Origin: Clostridia bacterium
GTDB taxonomy: Bacteria > Bacillota > Clostridia > Christensenellales > CAG-138
Assembly: GCA_017509785.1 (NCBI GenBank)
Contig: JAFWOT010000025.1
Coordinates: 1-60,393 of the forward strand
Reading direction: 5' to 3'
Length of the DNA: 60,393 nucleotides
A model generated the notes under the pieces. That model searched no databases, was not told the DNA's origin, and saw only the letters and a program-made list of their open reading frames with translations. Shown in pieces: positions 24,038-33,400 of the stretch (position 1 is its first letter; each line of letters opens with the position of its first letter). The translations under genes and the position numbers were made by a program.

Positions 24038-25666
24038 TCACTTCTCCGCCATATAGGGATAGGCTATCGCTTCGGAGGGGTTGAACGTCTCCTTCACGCA
24101 GTGCGGGCTCATCCAGCGGATCATGTTGAGAGCGGTGCCGGCCTTGTCGTTCGTGCCGGAGGCTCTCGCGCCGCCGAAGGGCTGCTGACCGACGACCGCG
24201 CCGGTGCACTTGTCGTTGATATAGAAATTGCCCGCGGAGTGCAGGAGCGCCTTCTCCATCATAACGATGGCCTCGCGGTCCTGCGCGAACACGGCGCCCG
24301 TCAGCGCGTAGGGGGAAGCCTCGTCGCAGATCTTAAGCGTCTCTTCAAGCTTATCGTCGGGGTATACGTAAACGGATACGATGGGCCCGAAAATCTCTTT
24401 GACCATGGATTCGTAATCGGGCTTTTTGCAGACTATGACGGTGGGCTCGACGAACCAGCCCCTGGAATCGTCGCAGTTTCCGCCGATGACTATATCGCAG
24501 TCGGGGCAGGCCTTCGCGCGGTCGATATAGCCCTTGCAGCGGTCGAAGGAATCCTTATCAATGACGGCGGCGAGGAATGTGTCGAAATCCTGCACGTCGC
24601 CCATTGTCGCTTCCTTCATCATACCCTTCATGGCGGAAAGCACCTCGGGCCAGATGCTCTCGGGCACGAACGCGCGGGAGCAGGCGGAGCACTTCTGCCC
24701 CTGGAACTCGAACGAGCCGCGGATGATCGCGGCGGCGAGCGGACGGATCTTCGCCGTCTTATGAGCGAAGATATAATCCTTGCCGCCGGTCTCGCCGACT
24801 ATGCGGGGGTAGTTGCGGTAGGAGGCGATGTTCTCGCCGATCTGCTTCCAAACGCTCTGGAAGACCTCGGTCGAGCCCGTGAAGTGGAAGCCCGCGAGCT
24901 CGGGGCGGGAGATGACGTATTTGGACATGTCGCTGCCGCTGCACGGAACGAAATTGATGACGCCCGCGGGAAGACCGCAGTCCATGAGCAGCTTCATGTA
25001 ATAATAATTCGAAAGCACAGCCGTACGGGAGGGCTTCCATACGGCGACGTTGCCGACGATAGCCGGAGCCGTGGGAAGGTTGCCCCCGATGGAGGTGAAG
25101 TTGAACGGGGTTATGGCGCAGATGAACCCGTCGAGCGCGCGGTAATCCTGACGGTCCCAGATGCCGGGGATGGAGCCGGGCTGATCCTTGAATATCTCCT
25201 GAGCGGACCATACGCCGAAGCGCAGGAAATCCGCAAGCTCGGCGATGTCTATCTCCGCCTGGAATACGGTCTTTGACTGGCCGAGCATGGTGGAAGCGTT
25301 CAGCACCTTGCGGTAGGGGCCGGTGATCATGTCGGCCGCCTTGAGGAATATCGCGGAGCGGTGCTCCCAGGGCATTTCCTCCCACGCCTTCTTCGCGGCG
25401 AGGGCGGCGTCGACCGCCATCTTAAGCTCCTTCTCGCCCGCCATGGAACATTCGGCGATCACGTGGGCGTGATCGTGCGGCATGGTGACCTTGATCGTCT
25501 TTTCGGTGAAGATCTCTTTGCCGCCGATTATGAGCGGGATCTTCACGACCTCGGCAGACTGGCGGGCAAGCTCCTCCTTCAGTTCGGCGCGCTCCTTCGA
25601 CCCGGGCAGATACCCGCGGAAGGCGTCGTTTTCAGGTCTTGCGATGGTGAAATAAGCGTTTGACAT
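24038..25666 (-). CDS. pruA: L-glutamate gamma-semialdehyde (P5C) dehydrogenase
   Basis: The 542-residue enzyme oxidises glutamate semialdehyde, the open form of pyrroline-5-carboxylate, to glutamate with NAD+. It has the aldehyde-dehydrogenase glutamate in VGETGGKD (E292), the catalytic cysteine in GQKCSACSR (C326) and a CAITPFNFTSIGGNLPTAP cofactor loop characteristic of the PruA group. The ATG at 25666 follows AAAGGAGG. It leads the operon that encodes the multi-subunit dehydrogenase supplying its substrate. This is the strongest evidence for a proline-degrading pathway. Confidence 0.94.
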   Translation of the reverse strand: MSNAYFTIARPENDAFRGYLPGSKERAELKEELARQSAEVVKIPLIIGGKEIFTEKTIKVTMPHDHAHVIAECSMAGEKELKMAVDAALAAKKAWEEMPWEHRSAIFLKAADMITGPYRKVLNASTMLGQSKTVFQAEIDIAELADFLRFGVWSAQEIFKDQPGSIPGIWDRQDYRALDGFICAITPFNFTSIGGNLPTAPAIVGNVAVWKPSRTAVLSNYYYMKLLMDCGLPAGVINFVPCSGSDMSKYVISRPELAGFHFTGSTEVFQSVWKQIGENIASYRNYPRIVGETGGKDYIFAHKTAKIRPLAAAIIRGSFEFQGQKCSACSRAFVPESIWPEVLSAMKGMMKEATMGDVQDFDTFLAAVIDKDSFDRCKGYIDRAKACPDCDIVIGGNCDDSRGWFVEPTVIVCKKPDYESMVKEIFGPIVSVYVYPDDKLEETLKICDEASPYALTGAVFAQDREAIVMMEKALLHSAGNFYINDKCTGAVVGQQPFGGARASGTNDKAGTALNMIRWMSPHCVKETFNPSEAIAYPYMAEK

Positions 25667-25784
25667 AAATCCTCCTTTTCGGCTCATGCACAAAAAATAC
25701 AAAGTCTGTGTCATCGCCATGTGTAATTGGGTTGCTGAATAGGACGCCGCAGGCATAATGCCGGCTTCGTATATCATACTTAAT

Positions 25785-25813
25785 ATATTAACCCATTGTG
25801 GAAGGAAATGCAA
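25785..25813 (-). promoter_or_regulatory. Promoter of the proline-degradation operon
   Basis: Minus strand: TTGCAT (25808-25813) and TAATAT (25785-25790), spacer 17. The leader of about 110 bases contains an imperfect GCCGGCAT/ATGCCTGCGGC repeat. Confidence 0.6.
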
Positions 25814-25876
25814 GAGTTGTTTCGGGAAAATTTTCGGGCTTTGGCGGATATCCCCGCGGGAGCGGGAAGAGGCGCC

Positions 25877-26635
25877 TCATTTCATGCCGAAAAAGGCGGC
25901 GATGCTCTTTAATACGCGGTCCATCTTCGCGGGGTCGCGGAATTTATGATCCGCCCCTTCGACGGCTTCGAACTCAATGAGATTGTTTTCGGCGAAATCC
26001 CTGACGGCCTCAAAGGGGACGACCTCGTCCCGCGTGCCGTGGATGATGAGAATGTCCTCCGCATGATCGAGCATATCCCTGCCCGTAATATCCGCCTCGC
26101 GGAGGCTCTCGGTGAAGGTCTTGTCGATCCTTATTTTGCTGTCGAACCCGACGAGCACGGGCTTGCCCTTTTCGAGCTTTTTGAGATCCTCCCCGGAGGC
26201 GATCGTTTCGGTGATCACCTCATACATCGGGACGGCGGGACAGCGCAGGGCGACTTTTTTGAAGGGACAGCCCTTCTCGGAGATGTGCTTCAGATACAGA
26301 TATCCGCCGAAGCTGGTCGCCGAGCCGAAGAGCTCCGCGTTGGGGTACGCGGTTTTTGCGTAGGCTATCATCTCGTCGAGATACTTCTCGCAGTCCTCAA
26401 GGCGGAGGGTCTTTCTTACGTCGCTCCCGTGGCAGGGCCAATCGAATATGAGGAGCGCCGCGCCCCTGTTCTTTGATATGAGGCGCTTGGCGAGCTTCTC
26501 CGCGGCTTTGTTATCCCTGTTCCCGCTGAAGCCATGCCCGAAGAGCACGAGGCTCGTTACGCGGGAGGGTTCGTCGCAATACAGCTTGCAGCCTATGCTG
26601 CATCCGTTCGAGTTGACGTTGAAATACTTTTCCAT
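25877..26635 (-). CDS. Alpha/beta hydrolase
   Basis: The 252-residue protein has the oxyanion region FGHGFSGNRDNKAAEKLA, a nucleophile elbow ATSFGG, an acid in IIHGTRDEVVPFEA and a late histidine in EGADHKFRDP, the canonical Ser-Asp-His set of a serine hydrolase. It resembles cytosolic esterase/acyl-hydrolase proteins of Clostridia; the substrate is unknown. It lies upstream of pruA on the same strand, but the intervening promoter suggests separate expression. Confidence 0.85.
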   Translation of the reverse strand: MEKYFNVNSNGCSIGCKLYCDEPSRVTSLVLFGHGFSGNRDNKAAEKLAKRLISKNRGAALLIFDWPCHGSDVRKTLRLEDCEKYLDEMIAYAKTAYPNAELFGSATSFGGYLYLKHISEKGCPFKKVALRCPAVPMYEVITETIASGEDLKKLEKGKPVLVGFDSKIRIDKTFTESLREADITGRDMLDHAEDILIIHGTRDEVVPFEAVRDFAENNLIEFEAVEGADHKFRDPAKMDRVLKSIAAFFGMK

Positions 26636-26733
26636 GGCGCTTCTCCGTTCCTGCCGTCCGTTTTGCTGCCTGTAATTCTATCACATCCGGGCGGTTAATT
26701 CAACGCCCGCGGCAAAGCGGGCGCAAGATCCCG

Positions 26734-26762
26734 TTGACGCGCCGTGACCCAACTGCTATAAT
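26734..26762 (+). promoter_or_regulatory. Promoter of the aldo/keto reductase gene
   Basis: TTGACG (26734-26739) and TATAAT (26757-26762) with a 17-base spacer, giving a leader of about 80 bases. Confidence 0.8.
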
Positions 26763-26850
26763 GTCTGTAAATATCAAGGCTTTTTCGCGGATAAACGGCG
26801 GCGTCATACCGGCCGCGAAGCGCGAAGGAACGGAAACGGAGCAGCGAATA

Positions 26851-28068
26851 ATGCGGTATCGTGAAAACAGGAAGGGCGAGCCGCTTTCCGTCCTCGGGTT
26901 CGGGTGCATGCGCTTGCCTCAGAAGGGACGAAGCATCGACGTCGGGCAGGCCGAGGAGCAGATAATGGAGGCGTTTCACGCGGGGGTCAACTATTTCGAC
27001 ACCGCCTACATCTACCCCGGGAGCGAGGCCGCGCTGGGCTATGTACTCGAGCGGAACGGCATACGCGAAAAGGTCAATATCGCGACGAAGCTGCCGCAGT
27101 ACCTCGTCGGGAGCCGGAACGCTTTGGACAGGTACTTCGGCGAACAGCTCTCGAGGCTGCGCACCGACTATATCGACTACTACCTGATGCACCATCTGAC
27201 GGACGCCGCCATGTGGGAAAGGCTGAAGGACGTCGGCGTCGCCGAATGGATCGACGGGATGAAGCGCGGCGGGAAGATACGCAATATCGGCTTCTCGTAC
27301 CACGGGAATCAGGACGGGTTCCTTCGGATACTGAACGATTACGATTGGGACTTCTGCCAGATACAGTACAACTATTTCGACGAGTTCTCGCAGGCGGGAG
27401 TCGCGGGACTGAAGGCGGCGGCCGAAAAGGGCGTGCCCGTCGTGATAATGGAGCCGCTTCGCGGCGGGAAGCTCGTGACCATGCTGCCGCAGGCCGCGAA
27501 GGACGCGATGGCTCAAAGCGGGCGCGGATGGACTCCCGCCGAGTGGAGCTTCCGCTGGCTCTTCGATCAGCCGGAGGTCACCGTCGTGCTTTCGGGAATG
27601 AACAGCCTCGAAATGGTGCGCGAAAACTGCCGCACCGCTTCGGAGGCGGGCGCGGGCGAGCTCACTCCCGAGGATCGCGCCGTGCTCAAAAGGGTGACGG
27701 AGCTGATCCGCGAAAAGGACAGGGTCGGCTGCACGGGATGCAGATACTGCATGCCCTGCCCCCGCGGGGTGGATATCCCCGGGGCGTTCCGCTGTTACAA
27801 CGCGATGTTCATCGAATCCCGCAGCCGGGGAAGATTCCAGTACGCGCAGACTGTCGGCCTGACGAAGGAGCCGGCGTTCGCTTCCCAATGCGTGGGCTGC
27901 GGCAAATGCGAGGCGCACTGCCCCCAGGGGATCCCCATCCGCGAGAAGCTGAAGGAGGCGGACAGGGCCCTGCGCCCGCTGCCGTACAAGCTCGGGATAA
28001 ACCTTGCCAGGTCGTTCATGTTCAGAAAGACGGGAAAGCGCCGCGCAGCCGGAAAAGCCGACAAATGA
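26851..28068 (+). CDS. Aldo/keto reductase with C-terminal ferredoxin domain
   Basis: The 405-residue protein has the AKR TIM-barrel signatures GFGCMRLP and YFDTAYIYPGSE (catalytic Asp and Tyr), and IMEPLRGGKL near the nucleotide site. A C-terminal domain carries two cysteine motifs (CTGCRYCMPCPRGVDIP and CVGCGKCEAHCPQGIPI) that should bind two [4Fe-4S] clusters. The family is common in strict anaerobes and probably reduces carbonyls using ferredoxin or NAD(P)H. The ATG at 26851 follows GGAG by about nine bases. It stands alone on its promoter. Confidence 0.92.
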   Translation: MRYRENRKGEPLSVLGFGCMRLPQKGRSIDVGQAEEQIMEAFHAGVNYFDTAYIYPGSEAALGYVLERNGIREKVNIATKLPQYLVGSRNALDRYFGEQLSRLRTDYIDYYLMHHLTDAAMWERLKDVGVAEWIDGMKRGGKIRNIGFSYHGNQDGFLRILNDYDWDFCQIQYNYFDEFSQAGVAGLKAAAEKGVPVVIMEPLRGGKLVTMLPQAAKDAMAQSGRGWTPAEWSFRWLFDQPEVTVVLSGMNSLEMVRENCRTASEAGAGELTPEDRAVLKRVTELIREKDRVGCTGCRYCMPCPRGVDIPGAFRCYNAMFIESRSRGRFQYAQTVGLTKEPAFASQCVGCGKCEAHCPQGIPIREKLKEADRALRPLPYKLGINLARSFMFRKTGKRRAAGKADK

Positions 28069-28138
28069 AAGCTTCGCCGCGCGGAACGGGAGCCGTAATT
28101 CGGGAAACGCCGACGCCCCCGGTGAAAACGCGCACTGC

Positions 28139-28167
28139 TTGACAACCCGCCGTCAACCTGATATCAT
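28139..28167 (+). promoter_or_regulatory. Promoter of the esterase/flavodoxin/GNAT operon
   Basis: TTGACA (28139-28144) and TATCAT (28162-28167), 17-base spacer, 27 bases before the ATG. Confidence 0.8.
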
Positions 28168-28194
28168 CGTGGCGAATAATATAAAGGAGACCCC

Positions 28195-28902
28195 ATGCGG
28201 GATCGAATGACAGTGAACGCAGCGAAGCTCCTCGTCGGAGGAAGGACGATCGATATTTACGGCGAGCCGGGTTCGGCAAACCGCTTCATACAGCCCGTGG
28301 ACGAGCACGACGCCTCCCTTTTGGAAAGCGAGGCGCGGGAGCTTTTCGCCCTCTGCGGGCATGAGGATCTCTGCATCGCGGCGCTGCCCGTCGCGAGCTG
28401 GAACGACGATCTGACCCCGTGGGAGGCCGCGCCCGTATTCGGGAAAGCGGGCTTCGGCGGCGGCGCGGAGGGAACTCTGCGCTTCATACTCGACGAGGTC
28501 ATGCCGGCGCTCGACGGACTTTCCCCGGGGGCGACGCGGCGGTACATGCTCTGCGGGTATTCGCTTGCGGGGCTTTTCGCGCTGTGGAGCGCCTATCGGA
28601 CGGACGCCTTCGCGGGCGTCGGGGCAGCTTCGCCCTCCGTATGGTATCCGGGGTGGACCGATTTCGCGGCTTCGCACGAGCCCGTCTGCCGCAGGATCTA
28701 TCTCAGCCTCGGCGACAGGGAGGAGCGGACGAAGAACCGCGTGATGGCGGCCGTGGGCGGCGCGATACGGCTGCAGCACGAGAGGCTCGTTTCGGCGGGC
28801 GTCGAGTGCGCCCTCCAATGGAACGAGGGGAACCATTTTGTCAACAGCGAACTGAGGACGGCCAAGGCAATGGCGTGGCTTATCAAGGAGGAAAACGAAT
28901 GA
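28195..28902 (+). CDS. Putative esterase (alpha/beta hydrolase)
   Basis: The 235-residue protein has a nucleophile elbow CGYSLAGLFALW, a conserved ASPSVWYPGW segment, an acid-containing LSLGDREERTKN and a late histidine in NEGNHFVNSE. This matches the esterase D/enterochelin-esterase-like family. No signal peptide is present, so it acts in the cytoplasm on an unknown acyl ester. AAGGAGA precedes the ATG. It overlaps the next gene by ATGA. Confidence 0.85.
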   Translation: MRDRMTVNAAKLLVGGRTIDIYGEPGSANRFIQPVDEHDASLLESEARELFALCGHEDLCIAALPVASWNDDLTPWEAAPVFGKAGFGGGAEGTLRFILDEVMPALDGLSPGATRRYMLCGYSLAGLFALWSAYRTDAFAGVGAASPSVWYPGWTDFAASHEPVCRRIYLSLGDREERTKNRVMAAVGGAIRLQHERLVSAGVECALQWNEGNHFVNSELRTAKAMAWLIKEENE

Positions 28903-29579
28903 GGATACTCGTATTGAACGGAAGCCCCAAGCAGAAGAGCGACACTTTCCGCCTGACGGAGGCGTTCCTTGACGGGATGCGCCGCGCGGGTGAGCATGAG
29001 ATCACGGTCGTCAACGTGATAGAAAAGGCTGTCGCGCCCTGCATGGGGTGCTTCGGCTGCTGGCAGCGGGGCGACGGGCACTGCGTCATGGACGACGATC
29101 AGAACGCGATACTCGATGAATACAGGAGCGCGGATCTCGTCATCTGGAGCTTCCCGCTCTACTGCTACGGGATGCCCTCCCACCTCAAGGCGGTGCTCGA
29201 CAGGACGATACCCCTTCTCAAAATGAATATGACCGAGGAGGCGGACGGGGCGGTCCGCCATGAGGCGCTCGTTGATTTTTCAAAGCTGAGGACGCTCGTC
29301 ATATGCGGGTGCGGGTTCCCCGATTGGGACGGGAATTTCGACAGCCTGCGGATGATGTGCGCCAGGTGCTTCAGACAGTACCGTATAGTCTGCGTGCCGG
29401 AAGCGCCGATGCTGAACGTGCCGGCGGCGGGCGTCGTCGCGGAGCCCCTGCTCGAAAGGTTCCGGCTGGCGGGCGAGGAATACAGCCGTGGGCTCGACCT
29501 TTCGGAGGAGACTGTCGCAGCGCTCGAAACGCCGATGATACCGAAACAGACCTATATCGACATGGTCAACGGCAAATGA
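28899..29579 (+). CDS. Flavodoxin-fold NAD(P)H oxidoreductase
   Basis: The 226-residue protein has LVLNGSPKQKSDTFRLTEAF as FMN loop, a CMGCFGCWQRGDGHC cysteine cluster and SFPLYCYGMPSHLKAVLDR as flavin-contacting loop. It belongs to the NAD(P)H-dependent FMN reductase/flavodoxin-2 group. It is translationally coupled to the esterase gene and probably to the GNAT gene. Substrate unknown. Confidence 0.87.
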   Translation: MRILVLNGSPKQKSDTFRLTEAFLDGMRRAGEHEITVVNVIEKAVAPCMGCFGCWQRGDGHCVMDDDQNAILDEYRSADLVIWSFPLYCYGMPSHLKAVLDRTIPLLKMNMTEEADGAVRHEALVDFSKLRTLVICGCGFPDWDGNFDSLRMMCARCFRQYRIVCVPEAPMLNVPAAGVVAEPLLERFRLAGEEYSRGLDLSEETVAALETPMIPKQTYIDMVNGK

Positions 29580-29641
29580 GCGGCACGGGGGAAGTTTCGC
29601 GCCGTGACGCCCTTCGGGACGGGCGAAAGGAAGCAGCGCGC

Positions 29642-30106
29642 GTGAACGGGGTCTCGGTCCGGATGCTCACAGAAAGTGACGAGCTCGCCCGCATAACGGA
29701 TTGGATGTACGGCTGGTGGGGCCTCAGAGAGGGCTATACCCGCGAGGCGGTAAACGCCTGCATGGCGCACAGCCTGCGGGTCTCCGGTCTGCCGCGGACC
29801 TTCGGGCTCTTCCTCGGGGAGGAGCTGATAGGCATGTACCAGTTCACGCTCTCCGACCTCTTCGTGAGACCGGACGTTTATCCCTGGCTCGCGAACGTAT
29901 ATATCGACGAAAAGCACCGCGGGCTCGGCTTCGGAAGGGAGATGCTCCGCTCCGTCGCCGGGAACGCCGCCTCCGTCGGGCTGCGGGAGCTTTATCTCTT
30001 CACGGAGCATACCGGGCTGTATGAGGAGTTCGGGTGGGAGTTCATCGGGACGATAGACACGCATCTCGACCCGAGGGAGCAAAGGCTCTACCGGCTTCTC
30101 GTTTAA
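29642..30106 (+). CDS. GNAT-family N-acetyltransferase
   Basis: The 154-residue protein has the GNAT core: FLGEELIGMYQF, the ANVYIDEKHRGLGFGREML acetyl-CoA loop and a closing LFTEHTGLYEEFGWEFIG. It acetylates an unknown amine. I favour the GTG at 29642, with AAAGGAAG upstream. An ATG at 29576 overlaps the previous stop as ATGA and would add 22 residues without family similarity. It is the third gene of the operon starting at 28195. Confidence 0.85.
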   Translation: MNGVSVRMLTESDELARITDWMYGWWGLREGYTREAVNACMAHSLRVSGLPRTFGLFLGEELIGMYQFTLSDLFVRPDVYPWLANVYIDEKHRGLGFGREMLRSVAGNAASVGLRELYLFTEHTGLYEEFGWEFIGTIDTHLDPREQRLYRLLV

Positions 30107-30117
30107 AACGGAAAAAA

Positions 30118-30194
30118 GGGCTCTGCGGCGCGGGATCCACAGGCAGCACGTTCTGCCGACCAAACCCGGTTATTGCCGTAGAGCCGTTTTTATT
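30118..30194 (+). terminator. Terminator after the GNAT gene
   Basis: GGCTCTGCGGC and GCCGTAGAGCC pair (one G-T) across a loop that contains its own smaller hairpin; TTTTTATTTTCTTT follows. Confidence 0.7.
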
Positions 30195-30211
30195 TTCTTT
30201 CCCGACGTCAG

Positions 30212-30405
30212 TTAAGGCCGAGGGCGGACCTCAGTATCATGAGAGCGTCTGAGGGATCCACCGTGCCGCTGCCGTCGACATCCGATTCCCGAAAGCGGGG
30301 ATCGCGTTTATGAGATCCATCGCATAGCGCAGCACCCGGAGATAAGCGCCCGTGCTCACGAATTCATAGTTGTTGCCCTCGCCATTTACGGCGCTCGAGA
30401 GCGTT
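30212..30405 (-). pseudogene. Decayed dockerin-like domain
   Basis: On the minus strand one frame reads AYLRVLRYAMDLINAIPAFG, and after a frame change near 30280-30290 another reads DVDGSGTVDPSDALMILRSA and ends LGLN with a stop at 30212. Both halves are type I dockerin-like repeats (D-x-D/N-G-x-G...DAL-x-x-LR). The first loop is also damaged, reading NGEGNNYEF. No start codon or upstream domain remains. It is the tail of a lost secreted protein, similar in kind to the dockerin of the intact gene at 38101-39492. The rest of the 30107-30475 gap holds only the terminator. Confidence 0.7.
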
Positions 30406-30475
30406 CTCGCGAAACCCACGAAACTCCGGCGCCGCGAAGCAAAATGGCGTTCCGAATGCGGATGAGCCCGGAAGC

Positions 30476-33400
30476 TCACTCCTTTTCCTTGACTGTCTCG
30501 ACGATGTCCCAATGCTTGAGGGAGCGCATCGCGAGGACGTGGCTGAGCACTATGTACGCGAACACGATGAGCGCCGTGACGGCGTACTCCTTCGGGCCGT
30601 TGGCGAACACGTACTCGCGCCCCTCGGTGCTGATCTTGGAGAGGGCGGTCTTCGCGACGATGACGCCCACGGGCAGCCCGACCGCGCAGGAGCAGATGAA
30701 CTGCAGGAGCGACTGCACGAACCAGCTGCGCGATATCTCCGAACGCTGGAAGCCGAGCGTGCGCAGCACGCAGAGCTCCTTTTTCTTTTCGAGCAGATTG
30801 GTCTGCGTGGTATTGTAGACTATCGTGAGGCCGATGAGCACGGCGAACCCGATTATGACGCTCGTTGCGAGATCGTAGGTGCGGAAGACCTTGGCGTTCC
30901 CCTCGTATGAGAGGCGGGTGAACACGCAGTAGAGGTAGCCGTCCGTTTCGGTCAGGCGGGCGAGGAGCTTCTGCTCGTCGGCTTCGTCTATATCGAGTAT
31001 GAGACAGCCGAGGCTCCCCTCGCCGAGGGGGGCGGCGCTTTCGGCACTCATGTACTGGAAGCGGGAGACGGACTGATCGGAGACGGCGGAGATCACGAAC
31101 TCCTCGCCTTCGATCGTGACGGTATCGCCCGCCTTCGCGCCGAGGCGCTCGGCCAGATGACGTTCGATGATGAGCCCCGTCTGCGGGAGCTCGAGCCTGT
31201 TCGCTTCGGAATCGTAGACTCGGATGAGCTCGGTATCGGGAACGAGAGCGTTGATGACGGCCTTCTCGCTCCTGCCGCCGAAGGATATCTCCTTCTCGTA
31301 ATAGGAGAGGGGCTGCAGGTTCGAGACGAAATCGAGTTCCGAGAGCTGCTTCACGGTCTCCTCCCCCGGCTGCTCGTCGAAGAATATCTGGCAGTCGTAA
31401 TTGATGCGCTCGTCATAGAGCTGATGCAGTATATGGTTCTTCGACGTGATGAACGCGAACGAGGAGAATATCATCATGACGGAAGCGGCGACGCAGATGA
31501 CCGAGAACACGAACCTGCCCTTGTTGCGAAGGAGCGAGCTGACGGAGAATTTGACCATCGGCTTCGCGTTCTTCGTGAAGGCGTTGAGCACGCGGGGTAT
31601 CTTTGCCGTGGAGGGAGCTGGCCTCGTCATTGCCTCCGAGGGGTTGATGCGGGAGATTATGGTGGTGCCGATGAGGGTCGCCGCCTGACCGACGATTATA
31701 GTCAGCACCGCTGCAAGCACGCTCATCTTTACGTTTATCGCGTACGTGAACGAATGCAGGGGGAAGAAATCCCTGTAATAGGCGCCGACGTAGCGCATGA
31801 CGCCTATGCCGATGGCAAAGCCCAGCAGTATCGCGGCTATCGACACGACGAGCTCGACCCCGCAGAAGAGAAGGCGGACGCTCGACGACGTGAACCCGAG
31901 TGCGCGCAGTATGCCTATCTCGCGCCTGCACTGACGGATTATGAGCGACATGAACAGGAAAACGACTATGAGTATTACGACGAAGAACACCATCGGCATG
32001 AACGTGGACATGGTGTCTATCGGGGCGAGGTTGATATCTATCCTGTTCTTGACGCCGGAATCCTCGTAGACGAAGCTCTTCTTTATGACGGCGTCATCGC
32101 CGAGGGCGGCCACCGCCCTGCGGAGGAGCTCGGGCTGATCGGCTCCGTCTTCAAAATAGAGCATGAACTGATTGCAGAGGGATTCATAGCCCTCCTCCTC
32201 GCTGAGGTCCTTGTACGCTTTTTCGAGCTCCTCGCGCAGGGAGGCGAATTCACTCATCGCGTCGGCAAGGCTCGTATCGTATTCCTTCCTGCCCTCCTCG
32301 TATTCCTCCTCTGCCTCTTCAAGCTGTTCCTGCGCCTCGGCGAGCTGTTCGTCGATCTCCGCGAGGGCCTTGTCTATCTCCTCGACGCCCTTGTCGACCT
32401 CCTCTATGCCGTCCTTCAGCTTCTTGATCGCGTCGGGGATGGCGTCGAGCTGCTCCTTCGCCTGCTTGCGCTGTTTCTTGAGCTCCTTTATCTTCTTGTC
32501 GATATCCTTTTCCTTGACGCCCTGGCGGTTGAGCTCGCGGACTATCTCCGCCCTTTGTTTTTCAAGATCTGATATGGATTTTTCGAGCTTGGCTTTCGTC
32601 GAGTCATACGCCTTGACGAGCTCGCCGACCGTGCGGATCGGCTTGCCCGTCGCGTCTGCGAGGGTGCTCGAGAGTGTCTTCATCAGCCTGATGGAGGAGC
32701 GCATCTGCCCGAGGGTGACGTCCGAACCGAAGGTCATCATCAGCATGACGGCCTCCCTGATATGGCCGTTCTGGATCTCGGTGTGAAGATAGGAGACGTT
32801 CGCGTAGGCGTTATTGTAGGCGGTGACTATATCCCCGCCGTTCTGGAGGGTGTTGTCATAGCGGTTGATGGTCTCCACAAGGCGGGCGTAGCCGGGAGCC
32901 GTCGAGATATCCTCGCCGTTCTGGGCCCTTGCGATGAGGGCGCGCACGGCGGGCGAGCCGAGGTAATAGTAATCGGACTCGACTATGTCGATGAACATGT
33001 CTATATCCTCGGCGATATGGGCGACGGTATCGTTGTCGTTATAGACGAAGCCGTAGCTCTCCGCCACGTCGAGGAAATCCTCAAAGCGGTCGAACGCGCT
33101 GTATATGTCGCTGAGGCGGGTATCCTGCGGGGCGCTCCTTAAGACCCTAATGAGGTCCTTTACGTTCTTGGCGTTGAGCTTATCCAGCGAATCATTGAGC
33201 GAAGCGAGATTCTTGTCGATCTCCTTCAGGGCGGCCTTCGCCTCGTTGAGCTTTTCTATCGCTTCATCGAGCTGCTTGATGGCGTCCTTCAGCTCGGGCT
33301 TCGCCTTCTGAAGATCCTCTATGTTCTTTTCGAGATCCTTTTTCGTCCCGCGGAGCTTATCCTTCGCGTCCTTCAGCTCCCTGCGGGTCTTCTCCGCCTC

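Noticed and set aside
26695..27918. 407-codon minus-strand frame opposite the aldo/keto reductase
   Set aside because: The reductase has promoter, ribosome site and complete motifs; the antisense frame has none.
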